Shown here one piece after another: positions 42,601 through 51,399 of a DNA stretch of 64,000 nucleotides (positions are counted from its first letter, which is position 1; each line of letters starts with the position of its first letter). Source of the stretch: Pseudomonas sp. P8_241 (lineage in GTDB: Bacteria; Pseudomonadota; Gammaproteobacteria; Pseudomonadales; Pseudomonadaceae); contig NZ_CP125377.1 of the NCBI RefSeq assembly GCF_034008315.1, forward strand, positions 2,802,001 to 2,866,000. Reading direction: 5' to 3'. The position numbers were made by a program, and so were the translations under genes. The notes beneath the pieces were generated by a model. It worked only from the letters and a program-made list of their open reading frames with translations. It was not told where the DNA came from and did no database searches.

Positions 42601-43104
42601 TCAGCTGGCGTCCCGGCCGTGAGCGGCGGCCGCCAGTTGTTCGGTGTCTACGCGCACAAATGTCGAATCACCAACGGCGGTCAGCACTTCACCGGCGTAG
42701 ACCTCGCAGACGACACGGGTTTTGCGTCCGACCTCGCCTTCGACTTTGGCGCGCAGGGTCAGCGGCAATCCCATGGGTGTCGGTTTGATGAACTTGATGC
42801 CCAGGTTGCCGGTGACGCAATTGATCCGCGGCAGGCTGGCGGCATCCCGCTGTTCGGCGCGGTAGTGGTACGCCATCGCCGTCCAGTTGGAGTGACAGTC
42901 GACCAGCATCGCGATCAGGCCGCCGTACACCAGGTCCGGCCAGCCGCAATATCGGGCGTCCGGTACGTGCTCGGCCATGACGTGCACGCCGTCTTCGTGC
43001 CAGAAGCTCTTGATGTGCAGCCCGTGCGGGTTGTCGGGGCCGCAGCCATAACAAACGCCATCGGGCGCGGCGGTGTCTTGTAGGGAGGTGTCGTGCCGGG
43101 ACAT
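42601..43104 (-). CDS. PaaI-type hotdog thioesterase
   Basis: 167 residues with a hotdog fold: CYGCGPDNPHGLHIKSFWH near the N-terminus, DLVYGGLIAMLVDCHSNWTA as the central helix with the catalytic Asp/Gly region, and TGNLGIKFIKPTPMG. Members hydrolyse acyl-CoA thioesters. It is 54 bases downstream of the hydroxyproline dehydrogenase stop, so it might be read through from that operon. A perfect palindrome lies immediately upstream, suggesting separate control. The ATG at 43104 is preferred; an in-frame GTG 12 codons upstream overlaps the palindrome. Confidence 0.8.
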   Translation of the reverse strand: MSRHDTSLQDTAAPDGVCYGCGPDNPHGLHIKSFWHEDGVHVMAEHVPDARYCGWPDLVYGGLIAMLVDCHSNWTAMAYHYRAEQRDAASLPRINCVTGNLGIKFIKPTPMGLPLTLRAKVEGEVGRKTRVVCEVYAGEVLTAVGDSTFVRVDTEQLAAAAHGRDAS

Positions 43105-43127
43105 ACCTTGATCATCCTTTGAAATGT

Positions 43128-43147
43128 GAACCATCACTTGATGGTTC
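43128..43147. promoter_or_regulatory. 20-bp perfect palindrome upstream of the thioesterase
   Basis: GAACCATCA-CT-TGATGGTTC, nine-base arms with a two-base centre, located 24-43 bases before the thioesterase start and 12 bases after the hydroxyproline dehydrogenase stop. The size and symmetry fit a dimeric repressor operator (TetR/GntR type). It is not GC-rich and has no T-tract, so it is less likely to be a terminator. Confidence 0.6.
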
Positions 43148-43158
43148 TACAGTTTCCC

Positions 43159-44436
43159 TCAAAAACGATCCAGTCTGTAGGGCTCAGTCGCGGGTAATCC
43201 TGTAGAGGCTGCGACACTCCCGGGCAGGGCCAGTTGTGCGATGAGTTCGGCGGTGACCGCTGCTTGCGTCAACCCCAAGTGCTGATGACCGAAGGCAAGC
43301 AGCACCTTGCCGTCGCACACCCGGTCGATGATCGGCAGTGAATCCGGCAGCGAAGGGCGAAATCCCATCCACGGCGTTGCGGCTTCTGCGTTCAAGTCGC
43401 GACGGAACAAGCCTTTGCTCAAGCGGTGCAATTGCCAGGCGCGCTCCATGCTCGGTGGCTGATCAAGTCCGGCGAACTCGACCGTCCCCGCCAACCTCAA
43501 GCCTTCGGCCATGGGCGTCATGATGAACTTGCGCTCCAGCGAGGTCACGGCAAACGGCAACCGTTCGAGCTCAAGGGGCAACATCAGGTGATAACCGCGC
43601 TCGGTGTCCAGCGGGACTTTTTTGCCGGTCAGGGCAGCCGTGAGTTTCGCTGAGTGAGCACCGCAGGCGATCAAGACGTGTCGGCTGGAGACTCGGCCTT
43701 GATCGGTGATCAACGAAACACCGTGCTCAGTGAGCTGTCCGCCCTCGACCCGTTGCTTGAGGAACTGCACACCGCTGGCCTTGGCTGCGTGGACCAGTTC
43801 GCCAACCACCCGAAACGGGTCGAGAAAATGCCCCGTGCGCGGGAAGAACAATCCGCCCCGGATGCCTTCGCTCAGTTGCGGGGCCGTATCGCGCACCGCT
43901 TTGGCCTGCCAGAAATCGACGGGCACCTGTTGCTGACGCATGCGTGCCAGCACTGCTTCGATGGCTGGTTGTGAATCGGGCCGTTCGAACACCAGCAGCG
44001 AGCCGTCTTCTTTCAGCAGATCAGGACGAGCGATCCCGACGAGCAGCCGTTGCCAGGCGTCCAGGCTGCTTTCATTCAAGGCGCGGATGCCGGCCACGGT
44101 TCGCTGGAACGGCGCCGGGCGCAGGTTCAGCAGCAGGCGCATGAACCAGGGCAGGGCGCGGGGCATGTATTTCCAGTCCAGGCGCAGCGGGCCCATCGGG
44201 TCCATGAGCATGGCGGGCAGGCGCTTGAGGATCGACAGGTCGGCGATGGGGAACACCTGCTCGGTGGCCAGGTGCCCGGCGTTGCCAAACGAAGCGCCGC
44301 GACCGGGCTCCTGCTGGTCGATGACCACCACTCGATGGCCCTGGCGGGCGAGCTGCAAGGCGCAGGCGACGCCGATGATGCCGGCGCCGACCACGGCAAT
44401 GTCATGGGCAGGGTTGGACGAAGAAAGATTCGACAT
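43159..44436 (-). CDS. FAD-dependent cis-4-hydroxy-D-proline dehydrogenase
   Basis: 425 residues of the DadA-type D-amino acid dehydrogenase family: IAVVGAGIIGVACALQLARQG dinucleotide site (about residues 12-32), GRGASFGNAGHLATEQVFP, and a C-terminal FGHQHLGLTQAAVTAELIAQL FAD contact. In the operon with hydroxyproline epimerase, a DapA-like deaminase and a semialdehyde dehydrogenase, its reaction is oxidation of cis-4-hydroxy-D-proline to 1-pyrroline-4-hydroxy-2-carboxylate at the inner membrane. It is three bases from the upstream dehydrogenase gene. Confidence 0.88.
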   Translation of the reverse strand: MSNLSSSNPAHDIAVVGAGIIGVACALQLARQGHRVVVIDQQEPGRGASFGNAGHLATEQVFPIADLSILKRLPAMLMDPMGPLRLDWKYMPRALPWFMRLLLNLRPAPFQRTVAGIRALNESSLDAWQRLLVGIARPDLLKEDGSLLVFERPDSQPAIEAVLARMRQQQVPVDFWQAKAVRDTAPQLSEGIRGGLFFPRTGHFLDPFRVVGELVHAAKASGVQFLKQRVEGGQLTEHGVSLITDQGRVSSRHVLIACGAHSAKLTAALTGKKVPLDTERGYHLMLPLELERLPFAVTSLERKFIMTPMAEGLRLAGTVEFAGLDQPPSMERAWQLHRLSKGLFRRDLNAEAATPWMGFRPSLPDSLPIIDRVCDGKVLLAFGHQHLGLTQAAVTAELIAQLALPGSVAASTGLPATEPYRLDRF

Positions 44437-44439
44437 GGC

Positions 44440-46017
44440 CTAGGCTTCTCTCTGGCCGTCGAGCAGGCGCCGCAGTTGCAGCGGATTACCCTGCTGGAGC
44501 GCAGCGGGGAGCAGGGCGTCCGGGAAGTCCTGATAACACACCGGGCGCAGGAAACGCTGGATAGCAGCGGTGCCGACCGAGGTGGTACGTGGGTCGGACG
44601 TCGCCGGGAACGGTCCGCCATGGACCATGGCATCACACACTTCGACGCCGGTCGGCCAACCGTTGACCAGCAAGCGGCCAGCCTTGCGTTCAAGCACCGG
44701 CAACAAGGCCCGAGCGCTGTCCAGATCGGCGTCATCGAGCTGCAACGTGGCGGTCAATTGGCCTTCGAGGTGCTCGATGACCTGACGCATTTCATTGTCA
44801 TCGGCGCATTGCACGATCAGCGAAGCGGCGCCGAACATTTCAGCCTGTAACGCGGGGTCCGCGAGAAAATCCTGTGCACGGGTGACGAACAAATGGGTCT
44901 GGCATTGGTTGGGTGTTTCACCCGCCAAACCGACGGCTGCTGCCTGGGCATGCGCATGCTCGACCAGAGAGCCGACGCCGGCCTCGTAGGCACTGAAAAT
45001 CCCGGGCGTGAGCATGGTTTGCGCGGGGCTGCGACGCACAATGTCGGCTGCTGCGCTGATGAAACGATCGAGGGCCGGCCCTTGGCGGGCGATCACCAGA
45101 CCGGGATTGGTGCAGAACTGACCGGCACCCTGGGTCAGCGACGCGACGAAGCCTTGAGCCAGTGCTTCGCCGCGTGCTTGCAGGGCGGCCGGGAACAGCA
45201 ACACCGGGTTGATCGAACTCATTTCCGCGTACACCGGGATCGGCTCTGGACGCGCCTGGGCTGCTTGGCACAAAGCGATGCCACCACTGCGCGAACCGGT
45301 AAACCCCACGGCCTTGATGCGCGGATCGGTGACCAGGGCGATGCCGACTTCGCGACCGGAACCGAACAACAGCGAAAACACACCCTCGGGCAGCGCGCAC
45401 TTTTTCACTGCAAGCGCCACCGCACGACCGACCAGTTCGCTGGTCCCCGGATGTGCGCTGTGCGCCTTGACCACCACCGGGCACCCGGCGGCCAATGCTG
45501 ACGCGGTGTCGCCACCGGCGACGGAGAAGGCCAGCGGAAAATTGCTTGCACCGAACACAGCCACCGGGCCTACGGGGATCTGCCGCTGACGCAGGTCCGG
45601 ACGGGGCAGGGGTTGGCGCTCCGGCAGCGCGTTGTCGACGCGTACATCCAGCCATTCGCCGGCCCGTACGGTGCGGGCAAACAGGCGCAGTTGCTGACAG
45701 GTGCGGCCCCGTTCGCCCTGGATGCGCGGACGCGGCAGGCCGGTCTCAGCCACAGCGCGGTCGACCAGTTCATCGCCGAGGGCTTCGATCTCGCTGGCGA
45801 TGGTTTCGAGGAATTCGGCGCGTGCCTCCGGCGAGGTTGTGCGATAGCCGTCGAAGGCGGCCGATGCCAGGGCACACGCCTGTTCGACGTGCTCGCGGCC
45901 ACCTCCGAGGTAGGCCGGTTCGAGTTGCACGCCAGTGGCGGGATTAATGGCCCGGATCGCTTCGCGATGCCCGGTAACGGCTTGCTGACCGATCAGCAGG
46001 TTGCCTGTCAGAGTCAT
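44440..46017 (-). CDS. Alpha-ketoglutarate semialdehyde dehydrogenase (NADP+)
   Basis: 525 residues, the longer ALDH type used for 2,5-dioxopentanoate: [37 protein letters not shown], catalytic Glu in [13 protein letters not shown], and catalytic Cys in [12 protein letters not shown]. It oxidises alpha-ketoglutarate semialdehyde to 2-oxoglutarate, the last step of hydroxyproline catabolism. The start at 46017 ([10 protein letters not shown]) has AGGAA upstream. The open frame to 46137 would cross the terminator-like hairpin and is rejected. It follows a strong terminator, so it may have its own promoter or depend on partial read-through. Confidence 0.9.
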   Translation of the reverse strand: MTLTGNLLIGQQAVTGHREAIRAINPATGVQLEPAYLGGGREHVEQACALASAAFDGYRTTSPEARAEFLETIASEIEALGDELVDRAVAETGLPRPRIQGERGRTCQQLRLFARTVRAGEWLDVRVDNALPERQPLPRPDLRQRQIPVGPVAVFGASNFPLAFSVAGGDTASALAAGCPVVVKAHSAHPGTSELVGRAVALAVKKCALPEGVFSLLFGSGREVGIALVTDPRIKAVGFTGSRSGGIALCQAAQARPEPIPVYAEMSSINPVLLFPAALQARGEALAQGFVASLTQGAGQFCTNPGLVIARQGPALDRFISAAADIVRRSPAQTMLTPGIFSAYEAGVGSLVEHAHAQAAAVGLAGETPNQCQTHLFVTRAQDFLADPALQAEMFGAASLIVQCADDNEMRQVIEHLEGQLTATLQLDDADLDSARALLPVLERKAGRLLVNGWPTGVEVCDAMVHGGPFPATSDPRTTSVGTAAIQRFLRPVCYQDFPDALLPAALQQGNPLQLRRLLDGQREA

Positions 46018-46047
46018 GGTTGTTCCTGAAAAAAATAGGTGGGGACG

Positions 46048-46078
46048 AAAACAAAAGCGGCGCGACCCAGCGCGCCGC
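46048..46078 (-). terminator. Intrinsic terminator inside the hydroxyproline operon
   Basis: On the minus strand GCGGCGCG-N6-CGCGCCGC is followed by TTTTGTTTT. It lies directly after the DapA-like gene and 31 bases before the semialdehyde dehydrogenase start. Its form is that of a strong rho-independent terminator, which would lower expression of the last two genes. Confidence 0.8.
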
Positions 46079-46097
46079 CGTGCAAGCCGGGTGAACG

Positions 46098-47045
46098 TCA
46101 GGCGACGTTCTGTTCGGCCGACCAGTGCTCGTACCACTGGCGGAACAGCGCGTACTGGTTCTCGGCGTAACGACGCTGGGCATCGCTCAGGACATCGGTT
46201 TCGTTGAAGTGCAGGGCGTATCCCTTGTCACCGTTGAGCACCATCAGGTGCTTGTAATAGAGCACCAGGTCGCAACCCTCGTCGAAGGACGACAGCACGG
46301 CCAGTGCCGATTCCAGCTCGCGGGCCTGACGGCGGGCCTTGGCGTCACCTTTGGCGGCTTGCTTGCTCAGGGCCACCAGTTGCAGCACTTCGCGGGGCAG
46401 GGCGTTGCCGATGCCGGTGATGGCGCCAGTGGCGTTGCAGTTGACGAAACCGTGCACCACTTGGGTGTCGACACCGACCATCAGGGTGACGGCGTCATCC
46501 CTGGAGGTGATGTGTTCGGCGGCGTAGCGCAGGTCGGCGGCACCGCCGAACTCTTTGAAACCGATGAGGTTCGGGTACTCGCGACGCAGTTCGAAGAACA
46601 GGTCGGCACGGGTGGCGAAGCCGTAGTAAGGGCTGTTGTAGATCACGGCGGGCAAGCCCGGTGCGGCTTTCAGAATCGCGGCGAAGTGAGCTTTTTGCGC
46701 GGTGGCCGAAGCGCCACGGGACAGCACACGAGGAATGACCATCAGGCCATGGGCGCCAACCTCGGCCGCATGCGCCGCATGGGAAACCGCCTCGCGGCTG
46801 TTGACCGCACCAGTACCGACGATGGTCGCAATGCCGGCAGCCACCAGACGGGCTACGCCTTCCTGACGCTCGGCCTCGGTCAGCAGTGGCCAGTCACCCA
46901 TGGAACCGCAATACACGACGGCGCTCATGCCGATGTCGATCAGTTCGCGACCCTTGGCGACGAGGGCGTCGAAGTCCGGCTTGCGGTCGGCGGTGCACGG
47001 GGTCATCAGTGCAGGAATGCAGCCAGTGAAAATGTTGTCGCTCAT
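46098..47045 (-). CDS. 1-pyrroline-4-hydroxy-2-carboxylate deaminase (DHDPS family)
   Basis: 315 residues of the dihydrodipicolinate synthase/N-acetylneuraminate lyase family. Schiff-base lysine K164 in GFKEFGG and Y136 in VIYNSPYYG, both in standard positions. [17 protein letters not shown] replaces the GTTGE motif of DHDPS, as in pyrroline-hydroxycarboxylate deaminases. It converts 1-pyrroline-4-hydroxy-2-carboxylate to alpha-ketoglutarate semialdehyde and ammonia. The ATG at 47045 has GGAG eight bases upstream. Confidence 0.9.
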   Translation of the reverse strand: MSDNIFTGCIPALMTPCTADRKPDFDALVAKGRELIDIGMSAVVYCGSMGDWPLLTEAERQEGVARLVAAGIATIVGTGAVNSREAVSHAAHAAEVGAHGLMVIPRVLSRGASATAQKAHFAAILKAAPGLPAVIYNSPYYGFATRADLFFELRREYPNLIGFKEFGGAADLRYAAEHITSRDDAVTLMVGVDTQVVHGFVNCNATGAITGIGNALPREVLQLVALSKQAAKGDAKARRQARELESALAVLSSFDEGCDLVLYYKHLMVLNGDKGYALHFNETDVLSDAQRRYAENQYALFRQWYEHWSAEQNVA

Positions 47046-47100
47046 TGTTGTAACTCCTTGAAGCATTCATTCAGTTTTATTGAGGGAATTGGCGTGGGGC

Positions 47101-48027
47101 TCAAATGCCCCACGCAAAGGGATCTTGTTCGTCGATCAGCAGCGTGGCGTCGGCGGTCATGTAGGCGCGGCCGGTGATGAAAGGGATGATGCGTTCGCCG
47201 TCCCATTCATAGCGGCCGACGAACTGGCTGCCGGTGATGCTGGCCTGGACCCAGCGCTCACCGACGGCGAGTTTTGCGTCGGCCGCCAGGCAGGCCAGTT
47301 TGGCGCTGGTGCCGGTGCCGCAGGGTGAGCGGTCGTAGGCTTTGCCCGGGCACATGACGAAGTTGCGGCTGTCGGCCCGGTCGTCCTCGGCAAACAACTC
47401 GACGTGGTCGATCAGCGCACCGTTCTCGCCGTGGATGCCTTGGGCTTCGAGGGCCTTGAGCATTGCCCAGGTGAACTCGGTCAGGGCGTCGACGTTATCC
47501 ATCTGCAACGTTTTGCCGTGGTCGGACACCAGGAAAAACCAGTTGCCGCCCCAGGCGATATCGCCATAGACACGACCATGGCCAGGCACCTCGACCGGCA
47601 CTTGTTGGCGGTAGCGGTAAGCGGGCACGTTGCGCAGGGTGACGTTGCCGTCCTCATGCAACGTCGCGTTGACCGGGCCGACCGGGGTGTCGATCTTGTG
47701 CACGCCGGGCTGGATATGCCCCAGGTAATGCAGCGAGTTGACCAGGCCGATGGTGCCGTGGCCGCACATGCCGAGGTAGCCGGTGTTGTTGAAGAAGATC
47801 ACGCCGCAGGTGGCATCCGGCGACACCGGTTCGCAGTACAACGCACCCACCAGCACATCGTTGCCACGGGGCTCTAGCAGGCAGGCGCGACGCCATGGGT
47901 CATGCAGTTCGCGCAGGGCATCGCGCTTTTCGGCCATGGTCCGGCCGGACAACTGGGGCAGGCCCGACATCACCAGGCGAGTCGGTTCGCCGCCGGTGTG
48001 GGAATCAATGACATGTACTTTTTTCAT
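47101..48027 (-). CDS. 4-hydroxyproline 2-epimerase
   Basis: 308 residues of the proline racemase superfamily, the usual length of the epimerase group. Both catalytic cysteines are present: C88 in MCGHGTIG and C236 in SPCGTGTSA. Two cysteines mark racemase/epimerase activity, as opposed to trans-3-hydroxyproline dehydratases, which have Thr at the second place. It interconverts trans-4-hydroxy-L-proline and cis-4-hydroxy-D-proline. The ATG at 48027 ([17 protein letters not shown]) is preceded by GGAAAGG and is preferred over one four codons upstream. Confidence 0.93.
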   Translation of the reverse strand: MKKVHVIDSHTGGEPTRLVMSGLPQLSGRTMAEKRDALRELHDPWRRACLLEPRGNDVLVGALYCEPVSPDATCGVIFFNNTGYLGMCGHGTIGLVNSLHYLGHIQPGVHKIDTPVGPVNATLHEDGNVTLRNVPAYRYRQQVPVEVPGHGRVYGDIAWGGNWFFLVSDHGKTLQMDNVDALTEFTWAMLKALEAQGIHGENGALIDHVELFAEDDRADSRNFVMCPGKAYDRSPCGTGTSAKLACLAADAKLAVGERWVQASITGSQFVGRYEWDGERIIPFITGRAYMTADATLLIDEQDPFAWGI

Positions 48028-48073
48028 AAACCTTTCCATTCAGAGGAACACGCAGGCATTGCTGGCCTGAATT

Positions 48074-49720
48074 TCAGCGAGAGGTCTGGGCGGACACACC
48101 GATTGGGCGCTGGCCTGTGGTCGTGCCGGTGTGAACAGGATCGGCTTCGCTTTCACCGTCCTCTTCTTCCAGGCGAACCAGATGCGCCGGCACGCCGGTG
48201 GCCGCGCCCCAGTAGTAAATGCCCATCGCACAAGCCGCCACGACCACGGTGTCGAACGGATGGGTGAGCACGCCCATGCCGCCGAAACTGCCGAGCCAGG
48301 ACAGCACGATGGTCACGGCGTAGAAGCCGATCAGCCATGCCGAAGAGCGCACTTGCTGGGCCAGGCTCAGGTGGTGCGTCGGTACAAAACGTGCGCACAG
48401 CAGGTAAATCACGAACATCAGGATTTGCAGGCCGAGTAGCCAGGACACCGTGCCCCAGCCCGACCAGTAGACGATCAGCGCGGCGATGATGAACGACACG
48501 GGGCCGAGGACACCCATGTGCTTGACCCTGAATGGGCGCGGCATGTCCGGTGCATTGCGACGCAGGGCGGCAACGGAGACCGGCGCCACGGCATAGCTCA
48601 ACACCAGCGCGGCGGAGACCACGTTGATCAGGGCTTCCCACGACGGGAAGGGCAGGGTCCAGAACACCGACAAGGCAAAGGTCAGCCACAGCGCCGGCCG
48701 CGGAATGCCGGACTTTTCGTCGATACGGGTGAAGATCTTGAAGAAGGTGCCGGTCTGCGCCCAGCCGTAAATCACACGTGGCGTAGCGTTCATGTAGATG
48801 TTGCCGCAACCGCTCGGGGAGATCACCGCGTCAGCCACTACCAGATAAGCCAGCCAGCCCACGCCCAATGCCAAGGCGATGTCGCGGTATGGCAGGGCCA
48901 GTTCTTTGGCGACGCCGGCCCAGCCGTTGGCGAGCATTTCGGTCGGGACGCCGCCGAGGAAGGCCACTTGCAGCAAGACATAAATCGCGGTGGAGAGCAG
49001 CACCGACAGGATCAGTGCAATCGGTATGGTGCGTTGCGGATTCTTCACTTCGCTGGCCACCGAGATGATCGGCGTCAGCCCCAGATAGGCGAAGATAATG
49101 CCGCCGGCGGACACCGCCATCTCGACACCGGACAGCCCGAACGGCATGAAGCCCTGGGACTGGAAGTTCTCCGGTTTGAAAAAGGTGAACAGCACGCCGA
49201 TCACCAGCAACGGCACGATGAACTTGAACATACTGATCAGGTTGTTGGCCTTGGCGAAGGTCTTCACACTGTAGTAGTTGAGCATGAAGAACAGGCACAG
49301 CAGGCCGAACTGGACCAGCCAGCCGATCGCCGTTGGATTGCTGGAACCGGCCTGGGTCAATGAGGGAAACCATGCCGCGGCATACTGGCGTGCGGCGACC
49401 ACTTCGATCGCCACCAGGCTGGAAAATGCGATCAGCGTGATGAAGCCCATCAGGTAGCCGAGCAGTGGGCCATGGGAGAACACCGGGTAGCGAACCACGC
49501 CACCGGCACGCGGCAACGCCGCACCCAATTCACAGTAAACGATGCCCAACAGCAGAACGGCAAACCCGCCCAGCAACCAGGAAAAAATCCCCGCCGGCCC
49601 CGCAATCGCGGAGACGTGACTGGCTGCGAACAGCCAACCGGAGCCGAAAATGGCCCCCAGTCCGATAAACGTAAGGTCTATCAACGACAGTTGTTTTTTG
49701 AACTTGCCTTGGCCTGACAT
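48074..49720 (-). CDS. APC-family amino acid permease, probable hydroxyproline uptake
   Basis: 548 residues, about 12-14 membrane segments, with the APC signature near the start (LTFIGLGAIFGSGWLFAASH). It is longer than typical APC permeases because of extra C-terminal segments and a hydrophilic tail rich in Glu and Asp (EEEDGESEAD). It is the first gene of the hydroxyproline operon, just upstream of the epimerase, so uptake of hydroxyproline or a related imino acid is likely. The ATG at 49720 has AAGGCGA upstream; 14 extra upstream codons are possible but unsupported. Confidence 0.87.
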   Translation of the reverse strand: MSGQGKFKKQLSLIDLTFIGLGAIFGSGWLFAASHVSAIAGPAGIFSWLLGGFAVLLLGIVYCELGAALPRAGGVVRYPVFSHGPLLGYLMGFITLIAFSSLVAIEVVAARQYAAAWFPSLTQAGSSNPTAIGWLVQFGLLCLFFMLNYYSVKTFAKANNLISMFKFIVPLLVIGVLFTFFKPENFQSQGFMPFGLSGVEMAVSAGGIIFAYLGLTPIISVASEVKNPQRTIPIALILSVLLSTAIYVLLQVAFLGGVPTEMLANGWAGVAKELALPYRDIALALGVGWLAYLVVADAVISPSGCGNIYMNATPRVIYGWAQTGTFFKIFTRIDEKSGIPRPALWLTFALSVFWTLPFPSWEALINVVSAALVLSYAVAPVSVAALRRNAPDMPRPFRVKHMGVLGPVSFIIAALIVYWSGWGTVSWLLGLQILMFVIYLLCARFVPTHHLSLAQQVRSSAWLIGFYAVTIVLSWLGSFGGMGVLTHPFDTVVVAACAMGIYYWGAATGVPAHLVRLEEEDGESEADPVHTGTTTGQRPIGVSAQTSR

Positions 49721-49906
49721 GGCATCGCCTTCTTGTGAGTTATTGGATAGGCAGGTGTGCACTTCAAGTCGCCCCGGTCGGTTTTGCCGAGGAGGGCGGT
49801 GGCCATAGATTGAACGTGGCGGCGAACTCGCGATTGATGTTTTTCTTGGGTGTCGATGACGAAATCAGCACAATGGGCAGGTCTGATTTTTGCGAAGGGC
49901 GGGTTG

Positions 49907-50701
49907 ATGACTCAGGATGCGTTTGCGATGTTGTGCCAGGGCGACGACTCGAATCGCCCCGAATCCATCGAGCAATTGCTGGCCGGCGTTGCGCTGTTGC
50001 TGCCCATGCTGGATGTCATTCCCAATGCCGCGATCTTCATCAAGGATTTGCAGGCGCGCTATGTCATGGCCAATCGCACGCTGGTGCAACGCTGCGGCTT
50101 GAAGCAGTTGAAACCGCTCTTGGGGAAAACCAGCGCCGAAGTGTTTCCGGCGCAATTGGGCCCCGGTTATACCGAGCAGGACCGACGCGTACTGGAGCAG
50201 GGTTTTGTCCTGGAGGATCAACTGGAGCTGCACCTGTACGGCAGTCGAGAACCGGGTTGGTGCCTGACTCACAAGCGGCCGCTGTATAACCGTCGCAATG
50301 AAATCATCGGCCTGGCCGGGATCTCGGTCGACCTGCAATCGGCAAGCGACACGCACCCGGCGTATCAGCGTCTGGCGGCGGTCGATGAGCACATTCGCGC
50401 GCACTTCAATCGTCGTGTGACCCTCGGCGAACTGACGCGCATCGCCGGTATTTCAGTGGCGCAACTGGAGCGCTATTGCAAGCGCGTGTTCCACCTGACC
50501 CCGCGGCAGATGATCCAGAAAATTCGCCTGGAACATGCCCATCGCCTGCTGCACACCGAAATGCCCATCACCGACGTTGCCTTGCAATGCGGCTACACCG
50601 ACCACAGTGCGTTCACTCGGCAGTTCAAAGCCTCGACCGGATTCACGCCGCGTCAATACCGGCAGGCGACCGGTCTGGAGCAGTCGTCGAGTCTGGATTA
50701 G
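49907..50701 (+). CDS. AraC-family regulator with PAS-like sensor, hydroxyproline operon regulator
   Basis: 264 residues. The N-terminal half has a PAS-like fold (VIPNAAIFIKDLQARYVMANRTLVQRCG ... PLYNRRNEIIGLAGISVDL). The C-terminal third is an AraC DNA-binding domain (LGELTRIAGISVAQLERYCK and ITDVALQCGYTDHSAFTRQF). It is divergent from the hydroxyproline operon across 186 bases and is its likely activator. A PAS-AraC fusion is uncommon, since most AraC regulators use cupins. The ATG at 49907 has GAAGGGCGGG upstream; an in-frame ATG 19 codons earlier lacks a good site. Confidence 0.87.
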   Translation: MTQDAFAMLCQGDDSNRPESIEQLLAGVALLLPMLDVIPNAAIFIKDLQARYVMANRTLVQRCGLKQLKPLLGKTSAEVFPAQLGPGYTEQDRRVLEQGFVLEDQLELHLYGSREPGWCLTHKRPLYNRRNEIIGLAGISVDLQSASDTHPAYQRLAAVDEHIRAHFNRRVTLGELTRIAGISVAQLERYCKRVFHLTPRQMIQKIRLEHAHRLLHTEMPITDVALQCGYTDHSAFTRQFKASTGFTPRQYRQATGLEQSSSLD

Positions 50702-50776
50702 CGACGCGTCGGGATTGGCCTGTAAACTGGCTGTGTAAAAGGCATTCGCCTTACCCATTCAAGCAAGAGAGTTCCC

Positions 50777-51157
50777 ATGGCAAACCACGACCTGACCTTT
50801 ACGCCCGATCCTGATGCGGATTCGATTTCCTCCGACGTCGTCGGTTTCGGCGGCGTGCTGGTCTCCACGCAGATTCCGACCCGCGCCGACGGCAGCCTCG
50901 AACTGGGCGACATCACCCTGCAAAGCGAATGCACCCTGCAAGCGCTGAAGGTGGCGCTGGAGCGCGCGGGCAGTTCCATGGACCGCGTGATGCACCTGAC
51001 CATCTACCTTACCGACATGGCCGACCGCGCCGCGTTCAACGAGGTTTACAAGCGTTACTTCGCCAAGCCCTGGCCGGTGCGCGCCGCCGTGGGCGTGGCT
51101 GCACTGGCGGTCGAAGGCATGCGCGTGGAAGTCACCGCGATGGCGGCCAAGGCCTGA
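50777..51157 (+). CDS. RidA-family imine/enamine deaminase
   Basis: 126 residues of the RidA/YjgF family: VGFGGVLVSTQIPTRADGSLELGDI, LQALKVALERAGSSMDRVMHLTIYLTDM, and RAAVGVAALAVEGMRVEV with the conserved Arg that binds the substrate carboxylate. RidA proteins hydrolyse reactive 2-aminoacrylate-type imines. It is 75 bases downstream of the AraC regulator and co-oriented. Imines arise in D-amino acid oxidation, so it could protect cells during hydroxyproline use, though this is inference. Confidence 0.88.
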   Translation: MANHDLTFTPDPDADSISSDVVGFGGVLVSTQIPTRADGSLELGDITLQSECTLQALKVALERAGSSMDRVMHLTIYLTDMADRAAFNEVYKRYFAKPWPVRAAVGVAALAVEGMRVEVTAMAAKA

Positions 51158-51180
51158 TCTCGGCCAGACATACACAAAAC

Positions 51181-51284
51181 CCTGTAGGAGCGAGCCTGCT
51201 CGCGATGAACACAAGGGCGACGCATGCACTCAGAATGCCCGCGTCATCGTTAACGTCCATCGCGAGCAAGCTTGCTCCTACAAG
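51181..51284. repeat. REP pair (REPIN)
   Basis: Inverted GTAGGAGCGAGC and GAGCAAGCTTGCTCCTAC palindromes at 51182-51208 and 51258-51284, between the RidA and rlhA genes. Confidence 0.9.
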
Positions 51285-51399
51285 GATTAAGGCTGTCAGA
51301 TCTTCCCAGGGCCACCACCTGGCAGCACACGGGTGCTCCTAAAGCGTTTCACCGCTACAATGCACGCCTCGACCGTGACAGCCTGACTAAAAAAATATT

